Positions 18,102 to 26,327 of a stretch of DNA of 41,377 bases are shown piece by piece. The stretch lies in NCBI GenBank assembly GCA_003158475.1, contig PMJR01000059.1, positions 1 through 41,377 on the forward strand. The letters are read 5' to 3'. Source of the stretch: Ignavibacteriota bacterium. Lineage in GTDB: Bacteria > Bacteroidota > Ignavibacteria > UBA10030 > UBA6906. Positions within the stretch are counted from its first letter, which is position 1. Every line of letters begins with the position of its first letter. A program made the position numbers and the translations under genes. Below the pieces are notes generated by a model. That model made no database searches, was not told the DNA's origin, and worked only from the letters and a program-made list of their open reading frames with translations.

Positions 18102-19451
18102 TCAGTAGAGTGTCGAGACCGACGTCCCGGGAAAATAATGAGACAGTATGGATTCAGGGGAGTAACCGCGATCCCCCATGACGGCCGCGCCGATCTGGCA
18201 GAGGCCGACCCCGTGCCCCCAGCCCGCCCCCGTGAGAACAAACCTCGAGGGGATAGTTCCCCTGATGTCCTCACTGTCGATGACGAACGCCGAGCTGTAG
18301 AGGTGCGACGGCGAAAGGGTCCGGCGGATCTCGAGCTCCTTCCCGATCGTGAGCGTCTTCTTTTCTCCCACAATCTTCAGGAGCGTGAGACGCCCCGAGG
18401 GACCGCGCTCAACCGGCGCCATATCAACGATTGCCCCGAAGTCGATGCCGGTCTTCTCGCGAATGAGCGCCGAGATGGATTCCTGCGTGTATTCAACTTT
18501 CCAGCGATAGAAATCCGCAGTCTCCTGGTCGTATGTGAGGAGGACCTGGGAGAGTATGCGGGTGTCCGCCGTGTTGCAGAATGCAGGGGGAGAGCTCCTG
18601 ATCCATCCCTCCGCCAGATTCTCCCTGCTGACGTCGGGACCCGCAAGAAAGTCAGGGAGACGCCCGGCGGCGGGGATATCCGCCCGGTTGACAAGGTACG
18701 GGATCTCAACGGGCTGCCACACGTTTCCAAACGGTTCGGTGATCCCGCCGCAGGACTTGGAGAACCGTGCGTCGCAGATACGGCCGTCGTACATGACCAC
18801 CTGTCCCCGCGTCTGCTCCACAGACTGCCTGACGGCGTCGGCAGACGATTTCGGGACCCCCTGGTAGCGCTGGCAATGGTCGTCGGCACACACGTCGTAG
18901 AGGTCGTGCTCCTCCCTGTCATACCAGCGGACCAGCCGGCCATGCGCCCTGGAAGTCGTCGGGTAACGCTTTCCCCCCGCTTTCAGCTCACCTGACCGTT
19001 CACGCTGCGCCAGGAGCCAGCTCCGTGATGTGATCGCGTGCGCCTTGAGGAGATTCGTGGAACTCGCAGCGCTCATCTCCGACGAGATGACGCTCGAAAG
19101 GTATTCTTCAACCGTGACGACATTGATCGCGACCACGTCACCCCCTTTCGCCACGAGACGGAGCGCGCCTGTGAAGCGTTGGTCTTCTTTCCGCTCCCAG
19201 TGAAACCCGATACCGATCGTCACTCCACGTATGACGAATGATGTCGTCCCGCGCACAGTCGGAGTCAGCAACACACCGGAAGCGTATACGGAACGCTTGC
19301 CGCCGCAGTCGATGAAGATGGAATTGCCGGAAACCGAAGCCCGCGCGGCCCCGCGAAGGGTCTCCTCCGATGCCGCGACATCAAACTCCCCTTCAAAGTC
19401 GACAACGGGTGCCGTGAGAACACCGACCGTGATCGTGGGTTCGGGGATCAT
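18102..19451 (-). CDS. SpoIID/LytB-domain protein without export signal
   Basis: A 449-residue protein of the SpoIID/LytB family, known for lytic transglycosylase activity on denuded glycan (SpoIID) or enhancement of the LytC amidase (LytB). Key family features are 'VVTVEEYLSSVISSEMSA' with the probable catalytic Glu125, 'LLKAHAITSRSWLL' at 134-147, 'CDARFSKSCGG' with its conserved cysteines, and the C-terminal 'GAGWGHGVGLCQIGA' plus 'YFPGTSVSTLY'. No signal peptide or membrane helix is seen: the protein starts 'MIPEPTITVGVLTAPVVDF'. This is odd for an enzyme expected to act on the wall, and suggests either cytoplasmic work on imported fragments or an unrecognised export route. It is 20 bp from the kinase gene and 49 bp from the amidase gene. 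Confidence 0.88.
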   Translation of the reverse strand: MIPEPTITVGVLTAPVVDFEGEFDVAASEETLRGAARASVSGNSIFIDCGGKRSVYASGVLLTPTVRGTTSFVIRGVTIGIGFHWERKEDQRFTGALRLVAKGGDVVAINVVTVEEYLSSVISSEMSAASSTNLLKAHAITSRSWLLAQRERSGELKAGGKRYPTTSRAHGRLVRWYDREEHDLYDVCADDHCQRYQGVPKSSADAVRQSVEQTRGQVVMYDGRICDARFSKSCGGITEPFGNVWQPVEIPYLVNRADIPAAGRLPDFLAGPDVSRENLAEGWIRSSPPAFCNTADTRILSQVLLTYDQETADFYRWKVEYTQESISALIREKTGIDFGAIVDMAPVERGPSGRLTLLKIVGEKKTLTIGKELEIRRTLSPSHLYSSAFVIDSEDIRGTIPSRFVLTGAGWGHGVGLCQIGAAVMGDRGYSPESILSHYFPGTSVSTLY

Positions 19452-19471
19452 GTCGCTGTCCTATTCACCCG

Positions 19472-20410
19472 TCAGTCCCCCTTCAGGCTGGCCATCGCCA
19501 GCAGCAGGGCACCGTGCGCCGGTCCGTTCAAAGGAGCCCGGAAGTCGACCGCGGGGGAGGATTTCCTGATCTCCGCGGCGAGCGTGCGCGCGTAAATTGT
19601 GTCGTGGTCGATGAGTCCGCCGATCATCACGATTCCCGTTCCCCCCTCCAAGCCGAGGCGGTTGACGGCCGTGACGACCTGGGGGGAAAACTCCCGGGCG
19701 GCGTGTGTGAGTATGCCGAGAGCGACCTGGTCCCCGGCTTCCGCGGCATCGAGAACGGCGGGCGCTATGGAGGGAATATCGAATTTCTCCCTGTAGATTG
19801 CGGCGATGATCCGTTCGCGTGTCTCGAGCCCGAACCGGGAGGAGATGGAAACACGCAGGCGGCCGGCCTCCCCCATGCCGTCGATCTCCCGCGAAACAGC
19901 TTTGAGGGCTTCCAGGCCTATGAAGTAACCGCTCCCTTCATCCCCGATCACTCTTCCCCACCCCCCGATCGAAAGCGTCTCACCGTCCGGGGACTTCCCC
20001 ATGACGACGGATCCTGTCCCGGCGACAACGACAATCCCCGCTCCACCGTCGAACGCCCCCTCCAGCGCGATGCGTCCGTCGGACTTGATGGAAATCGGGA
20101 GGGACGGAAGACCCATCGCACGGAGGCGGGCCTGTATCGCATCGATCAGGACCTGCCGGTCCCTCCCGGCCCCCGCCCCCGCAAGACCCAGCACCACGGA
20201 ACCGATCTCGGCAACAGGGCGATGGGCCGTCCGCGCAAGAGTCGCGATCAACTCGGCAAGATTCCGCGCGGCGTTGTCGATCCCGATGACATTCTGGTTC
20301 GATCCGTCCCCCCGGCCGCGGGCAAGGACCGTGCCGCGGCTATCGGCGAGGAGACCCAGGGTTTTCGACCCGCCGCCATCGGCACCGAGTACAAGCGTTT
20401 GCTGTGCCAT
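19472..20410 (-). CDS. BadF/BadG-type amino-sugar kinase (GlcNAc or MurNAc kinase, MurK-like)
   Basis: A 312-residue ASKHA-fold kinase. The phosphate-1 loop is 'GADGGGSKT' (9-17); 'VVVAGTGSVVMG' and 'GGWGRVIGDEGSGYFIG' are the typical phosphate-2 and substrate-loop motifs of the BadF/BadG/BcrA/BcrD ATPase family branch that holds eukaryotic-type GlcNAc kinases and bacterial MurK. Such kinases phosphorylate free GlcNAc and/or MurNAc, usually at C6, in the cytoplasm. Its start overlaps the stop of the T9SS-protein gene by one base (TAATG), and the SpoIID gene follows after 20 bp. No MurQ etherase is present in this window, so the next step after phosphorylation must be encoded elsewhere or is served by DUF4922. 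Confidence 0.88.
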   Translation of the reverse strand: MAQQTLVLGADGGGSKTLGLLADSRGTVLARGRGDGSNQNVIGIDNAARNLAELIATLARTAHRPVAEIGSVVLGLAGAGAGRDRQVLIDAIQARLRAMGLPSLPISIKSDGRIALEGAFDGGAGIVVVAGTGSVVMGKSPDGETLSIGGWGRVIGDEGSGYFIGLEALKAVSREIDGMGEAGRLRVSISSRFGLETRERIIAAIYREKFDIPSIAPAVLDAAEAGDQVALGILTHAAREFSPQVVTAVNRLGLEGGTGIVMIGGLIDHDTIYARTLAAEIRKSSPAVDFRAPLNGPAHGALLLAMASLKGD

Positions 20411-21717
20411 TACTTAAGAAGTTCGAGCTTGGTTGTCTTTACGTAGCGAATCCCCCCTCCGGGGTCCGCGGCGATCAGGCGCGCAAAGTATACGCCGCTC
20501 CCCACTGAGGAGGCGTTCCATGTGACAGAGTGCGGCCCGGCCTGCGTCGGCCCGTCGACGAGCGTCGCAATTTCCCGTCCAAGGACGTCGAACACTTTGA
20601 GCGTGACGCGCGCGACGGCCGGCAGGTAATACCTGATCACGGTCGACGGGTTGAACGGGTTTGGGAAATTCTGTTCCAGCGCATAGCGGCCGGGTAGCCC
20701 CCCCGACAGCGGGCCGACAGAGACCAGCACTTCCTTCGCCACCTGCAACTGATCAATGACCACGGTTCCGGATGAGGCGCTCGTCCCCCGAAGATAGCGG
20801 AACTGGAATCCGTCGAACCGCATCTGTCCACCGAGCGTCGGACCGCCGAGCCATAGACCGACGGAATCATTGACAAGGTCCCATTCAAGCAACCTCCATC
20901 CCACCCAGTTGAGAGGATACCAGCGGCTCACTTTGTGGTTCTGCGACCTTCCCTCCGGGTAGATATCGACGCTGTCCTCGATCCCGAACCGGAACTGGCT
21001 GTTCCCCCCGTCGTTGTACACGTACGCCGTGAGTATGGTCCCCACTTTCTGCCAGAGGAGAGATTTCTGAGGAGCGAGAGTATCGAGCGGGACACGGAGG
21101 AGCCACGTCGCGGCTGTCGTATCCCACGTGAACGAAAGGGCGGCCGCACCCGGATCGGTCTGGAGCCCGGGATAGACAGGGGCGGGGACGAATGAGAAAG
21201 ACGCGGTGTCGACCCCGGTCGTGTAGCGGGCGGCCATCGGTTGTTTCCATTGAACGGGAGCGGCGTCGAACGAATCAATTGTCGCGAGGATATGCGGGGG
21301 TGGTTTAACGGAAAAGTCCCAGATGACCGGAGACGTGTCCGGGATCATGTTCCCCATCGGGTCCTTCACGCCGCTCACACTCACCGTGTACGAAGCACCC
21401 GCTTCAAGGCCGGCGGTGACATAGATATTGACTCCCCCCCTGGTGGGGGTTTCCGTGTACTGGAGCGTCCGGGCGAGAGAAGGGAGGCCACCGATCTTCC
21501 CGATCCTGAAATTCTCGGTCGTGACAGTCGCCGGATCCAGCGGTTCATCGAATGTGATGTTGACGGTGTGATATGCCGTCCCCACGGCCATGGCGGAATC
21601 AGGATAGCGGCTGATGACCCTCGGAGGATCGACGCGAACAGGACCAGTCCGGGGCCGGGCACCCGATGAGGCCGCGCAAAGAGCGGCCACGCAGATGAGC
21701 ATCACCAGCCGCCTCAT
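20410..21717 (-). CDS. T9SS-sorted protein with Big_5-like Ig domain
   Basis: A 435-residue secreted protein. The N-terminal signal peptide (MRRLVMLICVAALCAASSGA) is followed by a bacterial Ig-like (Big_5/SbsA-type) domain at about 30-140, shown by 'VNITFDEPLDPATVTTENFRI' and 'LEAGASYTVSVSGVKDPMGN'. A jelly-roll-like segment (about 150-345) rich in Trp and Asp could bind carbohydrate. Residues about 348-435 form the type IX secretion sorting domain: 'NFPNPFNPSTVIRYYLP', 'VFDVLGREIATLVDG', 'SGVYFARL'. The start overlaps the stop of the preceding PD40 gene (ATGA) and its own stop overlaps the kinase start, so it is embedded in the salvage operon. No catalytic motif is recognised; a surface-bound wall- or glycan-binding role is possible. 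Confidence 0.82.
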   Translation of the reverse strand: MRRLVMLICVAALCAASSGARPRTGPVRVDPPRVISRYPDSAMAVGTAYHTVNITFDEPLDPATVTTENFRIGKIGGLPSLARTLQYTETPTRGGVNIYVTAGLEAGASYTVSVSGVKDPMGNMIPDTSPVIWDFSVKPPPHILATIDSFDAAPVQWKQPMAARYTTGVDTASFSFVPAPVYPGLQTDPGAAALSFTWDTTAATWLLRVPLDTLAPQKSLLWQKVGTILTAYVYNDGGNSQFRFGIEDSVDIYPEGRSQNHKVSRWYPLNWVGWRLLEWDLVNDSVGLWLGGPTLGGQMRFDGFQFRYLRGTSASSGTVVIDQLQVAKEVLVSVGPLSGGLPGRYALEQNFPNPFNPSTVIRYYLPAVARVTLKVFDVLGREIATLVDGPTQAGPHSVTWNASSVGSGVYFARLIAADPGGGIRYVKTTKLELLK

Positions 21718-22631
21718 CGGGATGCCTCACTGTACGTGATCACGAGTATCCTGCCTTCGAGCGTGCTGCAGACGATCGCGTCAGCGACAGGAGAGCACTG
21801 GGGGTACATCTCGATGCCGCGGGATTGTGGTGTAAGCACCCCGCTCACGTTTCCATCCGGAGAAACGTACGCAAGTTCGGACGAACGTAGTGCGTGGCCG
21901 TCGTCCGTGTCCGCCATGAAGATGAGCCACCTGCCGTCACGGGTCCAGACCGGGGCGTCCCGCCTCCCGATCCGCACGGCGTGGCTCCCGTCAGGCCCTG
22001 CGACAAATGCCCCCCGGTCCATCTCGCAGGCCACCAGCTTTGAGCCGTCGGGGGAGAGGGAAGGCCAGAGGTAACTCCCATTGCCGAGGGGATCGATGAG
22101 GGACTTCACTCCGTCACGGAGGATCGCAATTTTCGTCTCCTCGATCCCGAGTATCGAGACCGTCCCGGCGGGCTGGACTCCGGCAGTCACCCCCTGAAGC
22201 TGGTCGCCGACGGAATACACGGGATCGGACCGGACGAATGAAGGAAGTGAGATCGACTTCCCCGACGCGAGGACGGAGGAGGTACCGTCGGCGATATTTC
22301 TGACCACCGCCTCCTGCAGCCGCTCCCCGGGGAGCGGACCGGACAGGGTCCGGCGCCAGGCAATGCGTGACCCATCATCGGATATGCTGAATCCGTAGCC
22401 CGATCCTCTGTCTGAAGTAATCTGAACTGTCTTCCCTTCGACTCTCGAGTACGCCCAGATGCCGTCGAAATCCGATGCCGTGAAGAAGATCGTTTTTCCG
22501 TCGGGAGACCAGCGGGGCTGGGACCAGGAACGCGATCTTTCCAGCGGCAGCGTCTCTACTTTGAGCGATTTCAACTGTGCGGGGCTCAGGAGGGGGAAAA
22601 CAACGAGGACGAATGCAATGGCGACACGCAT
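21714..22631 (-). CDS. Exported PD40/TolB-like beta-propeller protein
   Basis: A 305-residue protein. The ATG at 22631 is used because GGAG lies 8 bases upstream and it opens a clean signal peptide (MRVAIAFVLVVFPLLSPAQ); an in-frame ATG at 22658 is less likely. Repeated PD40 motifs show a TolB-like propeller: 'SQPRWSPDGKTIFFTASD', 'GFSISDDGSRIAWRR', 'WPSLSPDGSKLVACEMD' and 'APVWTRDGRWLIFMAD'. These propellers usually bind proteins or peptides rather than catalyse reactions. It follows the dipeptide epimerase gene by 81 bp and overlaps the T9SS-protein gene by 4 bp. Its job in the operon is unknown; binding of wall peptides in the periplasm would fit the context. Confidence 0.83.
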   Translation of the reverse strand: MRVAIAFVLVVFPLLSPAQLKSLKVETLPLERSRSWSQPRWSPDGKTIFFTASDFDGIWAYSRVEGKTVQITSDRGSGYGFSISDDGSRIAWRRTLSGPLPGERLQEAVVRNIADGTSSVLASGKSISLPSFVRSDPVYSVGDQLQGVTAGVQPAGTVSILGIEETKIAILRDGVKSLIDPLGNGSYLWPSLSPDGSKLVACEMDRGAFVAGPDGSHAVRIGRRDAPVWTRDGRWLIFMADTDDGHALRSSELAYVSPDGNVSGVLTPQSRGIEMYPQCSPVADAIVCSTLEGRILVITYSEASR

Positions 22632-22712
22632 ATCCACTACTCCAGGAGTAAACATCAATATAGGAAAAAACGGGGACCGGGGCCCCTCAGCCGCGGAAAG
22701 ACCGTGATGAGA

Positions 22713-23726
22713 TTAGAGTTTCCTCGCGCCGATGCCGGGTCCCCCGGTCAACGTGACTTTGCCGTCGACGATCGAGGCACCCGAGAACAGGTCGTTGCGT
22801 ATCAGCAGCGCGCCGTCAAGGTCCGCGTAGTCCGCCAGCGGTGAGAGCTGGGCCGCGGCCGAGATGGCGCAGGATGTCTCCGTCATGCACCCGATCATGA
22901 CCTTCATGCCGAGTGCCCGGGCGGTCGCGATCATCTTGTATGCCTCGCTCATCCCGGTGGATTTCATCAACTTGACGTTGATACCGTCGAACACACCTAT
23001 CGACTTGCGTATGTCGGCGAGGCGCACCACGCTTTCGTCCCCGAAGATGGGGAGCGGGCTTTTTGCGCGGAGCCATGCGGTGTCATCCGGTTGATCTTTC
23101 GGCATCGGCTGCTCCACGATCTCCACTCCCCGTGTCGCGAGCCATTCGATCATCCGGAGAGCGAACTCCCGGTCCTTCCATCCCTGGTTCACGTCCACGC
23201 GGACCGGCTTGTCCGTGACCTCGCGGATCGTCTCGATCATCTCTTTGTCGTTTTCGCGACCCAGTTTTACCTTGAGGACCTTGTAGATCGCCGCCTCATT
23301 CACCTTTCTCCTGACGACCTCCTTCGTGTCGATGCCGATGGTGAACGTGGTAACGGGAGTTTTCGACGGATCGAGCCCCCAGATCCTGTACCAGGGGTAG
23401 CCCATCTTCTTCCCCAGCCAGTCGTGGAGCGCAATGTCGACGGCGGCCTTCGCGGCATTGTTCCCGGGCGCGATCGAGTCAACATCACCGAGTATGTCCT
23501 CGATGCGGAACAGGTCGGGATATTTCGCGAGATCGACCTTTGCCAGAAACGCCGTCGCGGTCGCCTGAGTCTCGCCGAGGTAAGGCGGCATCGAGGCCTC
23601 ACCGTACCCGGTGATCCCGTCCTCTTCCACCTCCACCATCATGGCAGCCGTCGCCGTCCGGGAACTCGTGGCAAGTGTGAAGGCGTGCTTCAGCTCCAGC
23701 GTGAAGGGATAGAATCTGAGTCTCAT
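22713..23726 (-). CDS. L-Ala-D/L-Glu epimerase (dipeptide epimerase, enolase superfamily)
   Basis: A 337-residue cytoplasmic enzyme of the muconate-lactonising subgroup. The ATG at 23726 (AGGGG upstream) gives the usual N-terminus 'MRLRFYPFTLELKHAFTLAT'. Catalytic Lys152-x-Lys154 (LKVKLG), metal ligands Asp178 (DVNQGW), Glu205 (VEQP) and Asp230 (GDES), and Lys252 (NVKL) are all present. The 'ADLDG' segment (Asp302-x-Asp304) matches the dipeptide-binding 'DxD' of L-Ala-D/L-Glu epimerases. The reaction converts L-Ala-D-Glu from peptidoglycan stem peptides to L-Ala-L-Glu, which ordinary peptidases can use. It follows a truncated symporter remnant; the 87-bp gap there is where the deletion ends. 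Confidence 0.9.
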   Translation of the reverse strand: MRLRFYPFTLELKHAFTLATSSRTATAAMMVEVEEDGITGYGEASMPPYLGETQATATAFLAKVDLAKYPDLFRIEDILGDVDSIAPGNNAAKAAVDIALHDWLGKKMGYPWYRIWGLDPSKTPVTTFTIGIDTKEVVRRKVNEAAIYKVLKVKLGRENDKEMIETIREVTDKPVRVDVNQGWKDREFALRMIEWLATRGVEIVEQPMPKDQPDDTAWLRAKSPLPIFGDESVVRLADIRKSIGVFDGINVKLMKSTGMSEAYKMIATARALGMKVMIGCMTETSCAISAAAQLSPLADYADLDGALLIRNDLFSGASIVDGKVTLTGGPGIGARKL

Positions 23727-23813
23727 GGGGTTCCCCTGGACGAAGTCCCCCCCTTTGGAGGCAAGGAACTCCAAACACGATGATGTCCGGAGAAATGTAC
23801 CTATTTTTCCTGA

Positions 23814-24077
23814 TTAAATGAAGGTGATGAAGTAGCGGAACACGAGCTGGAGGAAATGCATGCCCGATCTGAAGGCCAGGCCGGGAATGCTGATGAACAT
23901 GAGCGTGCTGGTATCGCTCGCGACGATGGAAAACCCGACCGACCACCAGGACATCTGCTTCCCCCCGGGGAAACAGTCACGGGAATCCTTCTGCCGGCCG
24001 GCGATAAGGACGCCTGCCACGGTGACACCGGCAAGGCAGACGATGACGGCGGCGTAGTCGATCGGGGAGAAACCCAC
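23814..24077 (-). pseudogene. Truncated sodium/solute symporter (SSS family), N-terminal remnant
   Basis: An 87-residue frame beginning 'MGFSPIDYAAVIVCLAGVTVAGVLIAGRQK' and including 'DCFPGGKQMSWWSVGFSIVASDTSTLMFISIPG', the start of an SSS-family transporter with its first Na+-site region. Full members have about 500-600 residues and 13 or more helices; here the frame ends at TAA (23814-23816) after the second helix. Only 87 bp separate it from the epimerase gene, so the other roughly 1.3 kb is absent, not frame-shifted. The remnant starts 4 bp after the methyltransferase stop. In related clusters, as I recall, a symporter sits next to the dipeptide epimerase, so an ancestor probably had an intact gene. 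A short functional peptide is unlikely. Confidence 0.75.
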
Positions 24078-24081
24078 GCGA

Positions 24082-24636
24082 CTACTTTGTCAACAGAGCT
24101 GAGTGGCTCCGGACGATCTTCCGGGTGTTTTGAATTTCAAATCCCACCGCGCGGGCGAGCGAAAGTGAACTGCTGAACCCGTCCCTGGACACATGTCCCG
24201 CGGGTTCCGAAAACAGGAGGCTCCCCCCTTTTTTCAATGCACTGAAGATCTCGGTGAGAAAGCGCCTCGGATCAGGGAGCTCGTGCACCACCGCAATCGC
24301 CAGAGCAAAGTCAAGTCGCCCCTTCAGGTCGTCAATCGCAAGGGATTCGGCCGTACAGACACGGAATTCCATGCGAGCCTCCAGTCCCGCCTTCACAGCG
24401 CGCTTCTTCAGCGAAACGATCATCCTCTCCTGGAGGTCGATACACACCACTCGTCCCGATTCCCCCACCAGACGGGCGAGCGGGAGACTGAAAAACCCCA
24501 TGGCGGTCCCCGCGTCCAGGACGGTCATCCCGGATCTGACGAAGGGCTTCAGGATGCGCTCGGGGTTCGTGATCAGTTTTCTTAGAGGGCTCAGGAGTAA
24601 GTACCCTACCCAGAACGGACAGACGTGCTGGCTCAT
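24082..24636 (-). CDS. Class I SAM-dependent methyltransferase
   Basis: A 184-residue cytoplasmic protein with a Rossmann-like SAM-binding core. Motif I is 'TVLDAGTAMGFFSLPLA' (Asp41-x-Gly43, Gly47), motif II is 'GRVVCIDLQERMI' with Asp at the ribose-binding position, motif III region 'RVCTAESLAIDDL', motif IV 'LDFALAIAVVHELPDP', and a post-motif 'LKKGGSLLFSEPAGHV'. The short length and lack of a specificity domain suggest a small-molecule substrate. It is the first gene of the minus-strand cluster and diverges from the POT-like transporter gene. Its substrate cannot be guessed; functional connection with wall salvage rests on location only. Confidence 0.85.
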   Translation of the reverse strand: MSQHVCPFWVGYLLLSPLRKLITNPERILKPFVRSGMTVLDAGTAMGFFSLPLARLVGESGRVVCIDLQERMIVSLKKRAVKAGLEARMEFRVCTAESLAIDDLKGRLDFALAIAVVHELPDPRRFLTEIFSALKKGGSLLFSEPAGHVSRDGFSSSLSLARAVGFEIQNTRKIVRSHSALLTK

Positions 24637-24920
24637 GCCGATTCCTCTTCAGTTCTGTTTGGACGAAATAAACTCCGCCGTCTGCCGGAGAGCGCGGATC
24701 CCATTGTCCCGCGCGCGATCATTCCATTCCCCGAGACATACCGGGATAACAAAAAGCGAAGAAAAGGCATTCTCCCGGCCGCACGACGGGGCCCCCGCGG
24801 GGTTGATTCTGTTGGCATATATCCCTTCCTTTCGTGATCGGAATATACTGAAAACAGATTCATCATTTCCACATGAAGAAGATCATTCGGCGCGTGAGAA
24901 AATAGCAGAAGGAGTACCCG
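24637..24920. other. Divergent intergenic region of the salvage cluster and the POT-like transporter
   Basis: A 284-bp stretch without a credible gene, between the methyltransferase start (minus) and the transporter start (plus). It should hold the promoter of the long minus-strand cluster and that of the transporter. A TATACT element lies at 24844-24849, but I do not see a convincing partner element at the usual distance. A perfect palindrome core CCCCGCGGGG is present near 24795. Small open frames here have neither start signals nor family features. Confidence 0.4.
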
Positions 24921-26327
24921 ATGCAGGATCCAGATCCAACCGCCGCGGGCGGGACCACGTCCATCGCCCGCCAGACGCTCAAGGAGATCTCCCAGCCCTT
25001 TATCGACCTCTTCCATGCGTCGCAGGCGCTCTGGGGGATCAACCTTTCCTACCTCCTGGAAGGGTTGACCTATTTCGGCGTCGTGGGCCTGCTCGCAATA
25101 TTCTTCAACGACTATATCGGGCTCGACGACATAAGCGCCGGGCAGATGGTGGGGTTCCTGACTGCCGGCATCACGCTCGGGATGCTGTTCATGGGAGCCA
25201 CCGTGGATCTGATCGGGCCGCGCAGGTCGCTCCTCCTTTCTCTGTTCCTGATGCTTGTCGGCCGAATCCTCCTGACGCTGAGCCCGGAGCTCGGGACCAG
25301 GGGACTCTGGTCCTCCTCCCACTGGCTCGCGATGGGCGGGCTGATGGGAATCATACTCGGGTACGGGATCTACCAGCCCGCATGCTATGCCGCGGTCAGG
25401 CAATTCACGTCGGAGAAGACGGCGGCGATGGGTTACGCGATGCTGTATGCGATTATGAACCTGGGGGGATTCCTGCCGGGGCTGATTTCACCTCCCGTGC
25501 GCAGGGCGTACGGGATCACGGGAGTCTTCTGGGTCTACGTCGCGCTGACAGTCGCAGGGATTCTTGTCATCGCGTTTCTTTTAACGCGGAAGGCGATCGC
25601 GAAAGCGACGGCGCAGGCCGAGAATGAGCGGAAGGAAAAGTCCGTACAGGAAGAGAAAAAACCGTTGAAGGAACAGATACTCTTTTATCTGAAGAACTTC
25701 CCCGTCAGGGACTCCCGGTTCATGTTTTTCATATTCATTCTGATCCCGGTCCAGACCCTCTTCGCACACAACTGGCTGACGCTCCCGCAGTACTGCAGCC
25801 GCGCATTCACGGGCGTCGTGAGCGACAACTATGAGTTCTTCGTCAACTTCAGCCCCTTGCTGATATTCGTGCTTACTCCCGTCGTCACCGCGCTCACATT
25901 CAAGAAGAACACGTACACTATGATGATCGTCGGGACGTTCGTCATGGCAGCGCCGACGTTTATACTCGCCCTCGGGCCGAACATCGTCGGGCTGTTTGCG
26001 TACCTCATACTTGCGACGCTCGGGGAGGCCACCTGGTCCGCGAGGTTCCTGCAATGGGTGGCGGAGATCGCCCCGAAAAGCATGACAGGCATATACATGG
26101 GGATCGGCCAGTTCCCATGGTTCCTGACGAAGGTCATCACCAGCCTCTACAGCGGCTGGTTCCTCATGCATTACTGCCCCGCGGGAGTCCCCCCCGGGCA
26201 GATGCATACGGGGACAATGTGGTTCATTTACGGAGTCATCGCATTGATGACCCCGGCAGGGCTCCTCCTGGCTTCAAAGTGGATGAGGAAAGGCTTCAAG
26301 GAACGGGCAGAAGTGCCTCAAAGCTAA
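24921..26327 (+). CDS. POT-like major facilitator transporter (putative oligopeptide/proton symporter)
   Basis: A 468-residue protein with about 12 hydrophobic helices. The ATG at 24921 has a strong AGAAGGAG 6 bases upstream. The first helix region 'LLEGLTYFGVVGLLAIFFNDYIG' resembles the N-terminal 'FEYYGM' block of the POT/PTR peptide transporters, and 'GRILLTLSPELG', 'YGIYQPACYAAVRQF' and 'YAIMNLGGFLPGL' agree with that branch. A charged cytoplasmic linker (about 224-250) separates the two halves. POT proteins take up di- and tripeptides with protons. It diverges from the salvage cluster and could import wall-derived peptides in place of the deleted symporter; this is inference. The peptide-binding ExxER motif is not clearly present, so substrate is open. 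Confidence 0.75.
   Translation: MQDPDPTAAGGTTSIARQTLKEISQPFIDLFHASQALWGINLSYLLEGLTYFGVVGLLAIFFNDYIGLDDISAGQMVGFLTAGITLGMLFMGATVDLIGPRRSLLLSLFLMLVGRILLTLSPELGTRGLWSSSHWLAMGGLMGIILGYGIYQPACYAAVRQFTSEKTAAMGYAMLYAIMNLGGFLPGLISPPVRRAYGITGVFWVYVALTVAGILVIAFLLTRKAIAKATAQAENERKEKSVQEEKKPLKEQILFYLKNFPVRDSRFMFFIFILIPVQTLFAHNWLTLPQYCSRAFTGVVSDNYEFFVNFSPLLIFVLTPVVTALTFKKNTYTMMIVGTFVMAAPTFILALGPNIVGLFAYLILATLGEATWSARFLQWVAEIAPKSMTGIYMGIGQFPWFLTKVITSLYSGWFLMHYCPAGVPPGQMHTGTMWFIYGVIALMTPAGLLLASKWMRKGFKERAEVPQS

Noticed and set aside
22631-23774. Extended starts for the dipeptide epimerase (23774) and PD40 protein (22658)
   Set aside because: The shorter starts have ribosome-binding sites and give the expected family N-terminus or signal peptide.
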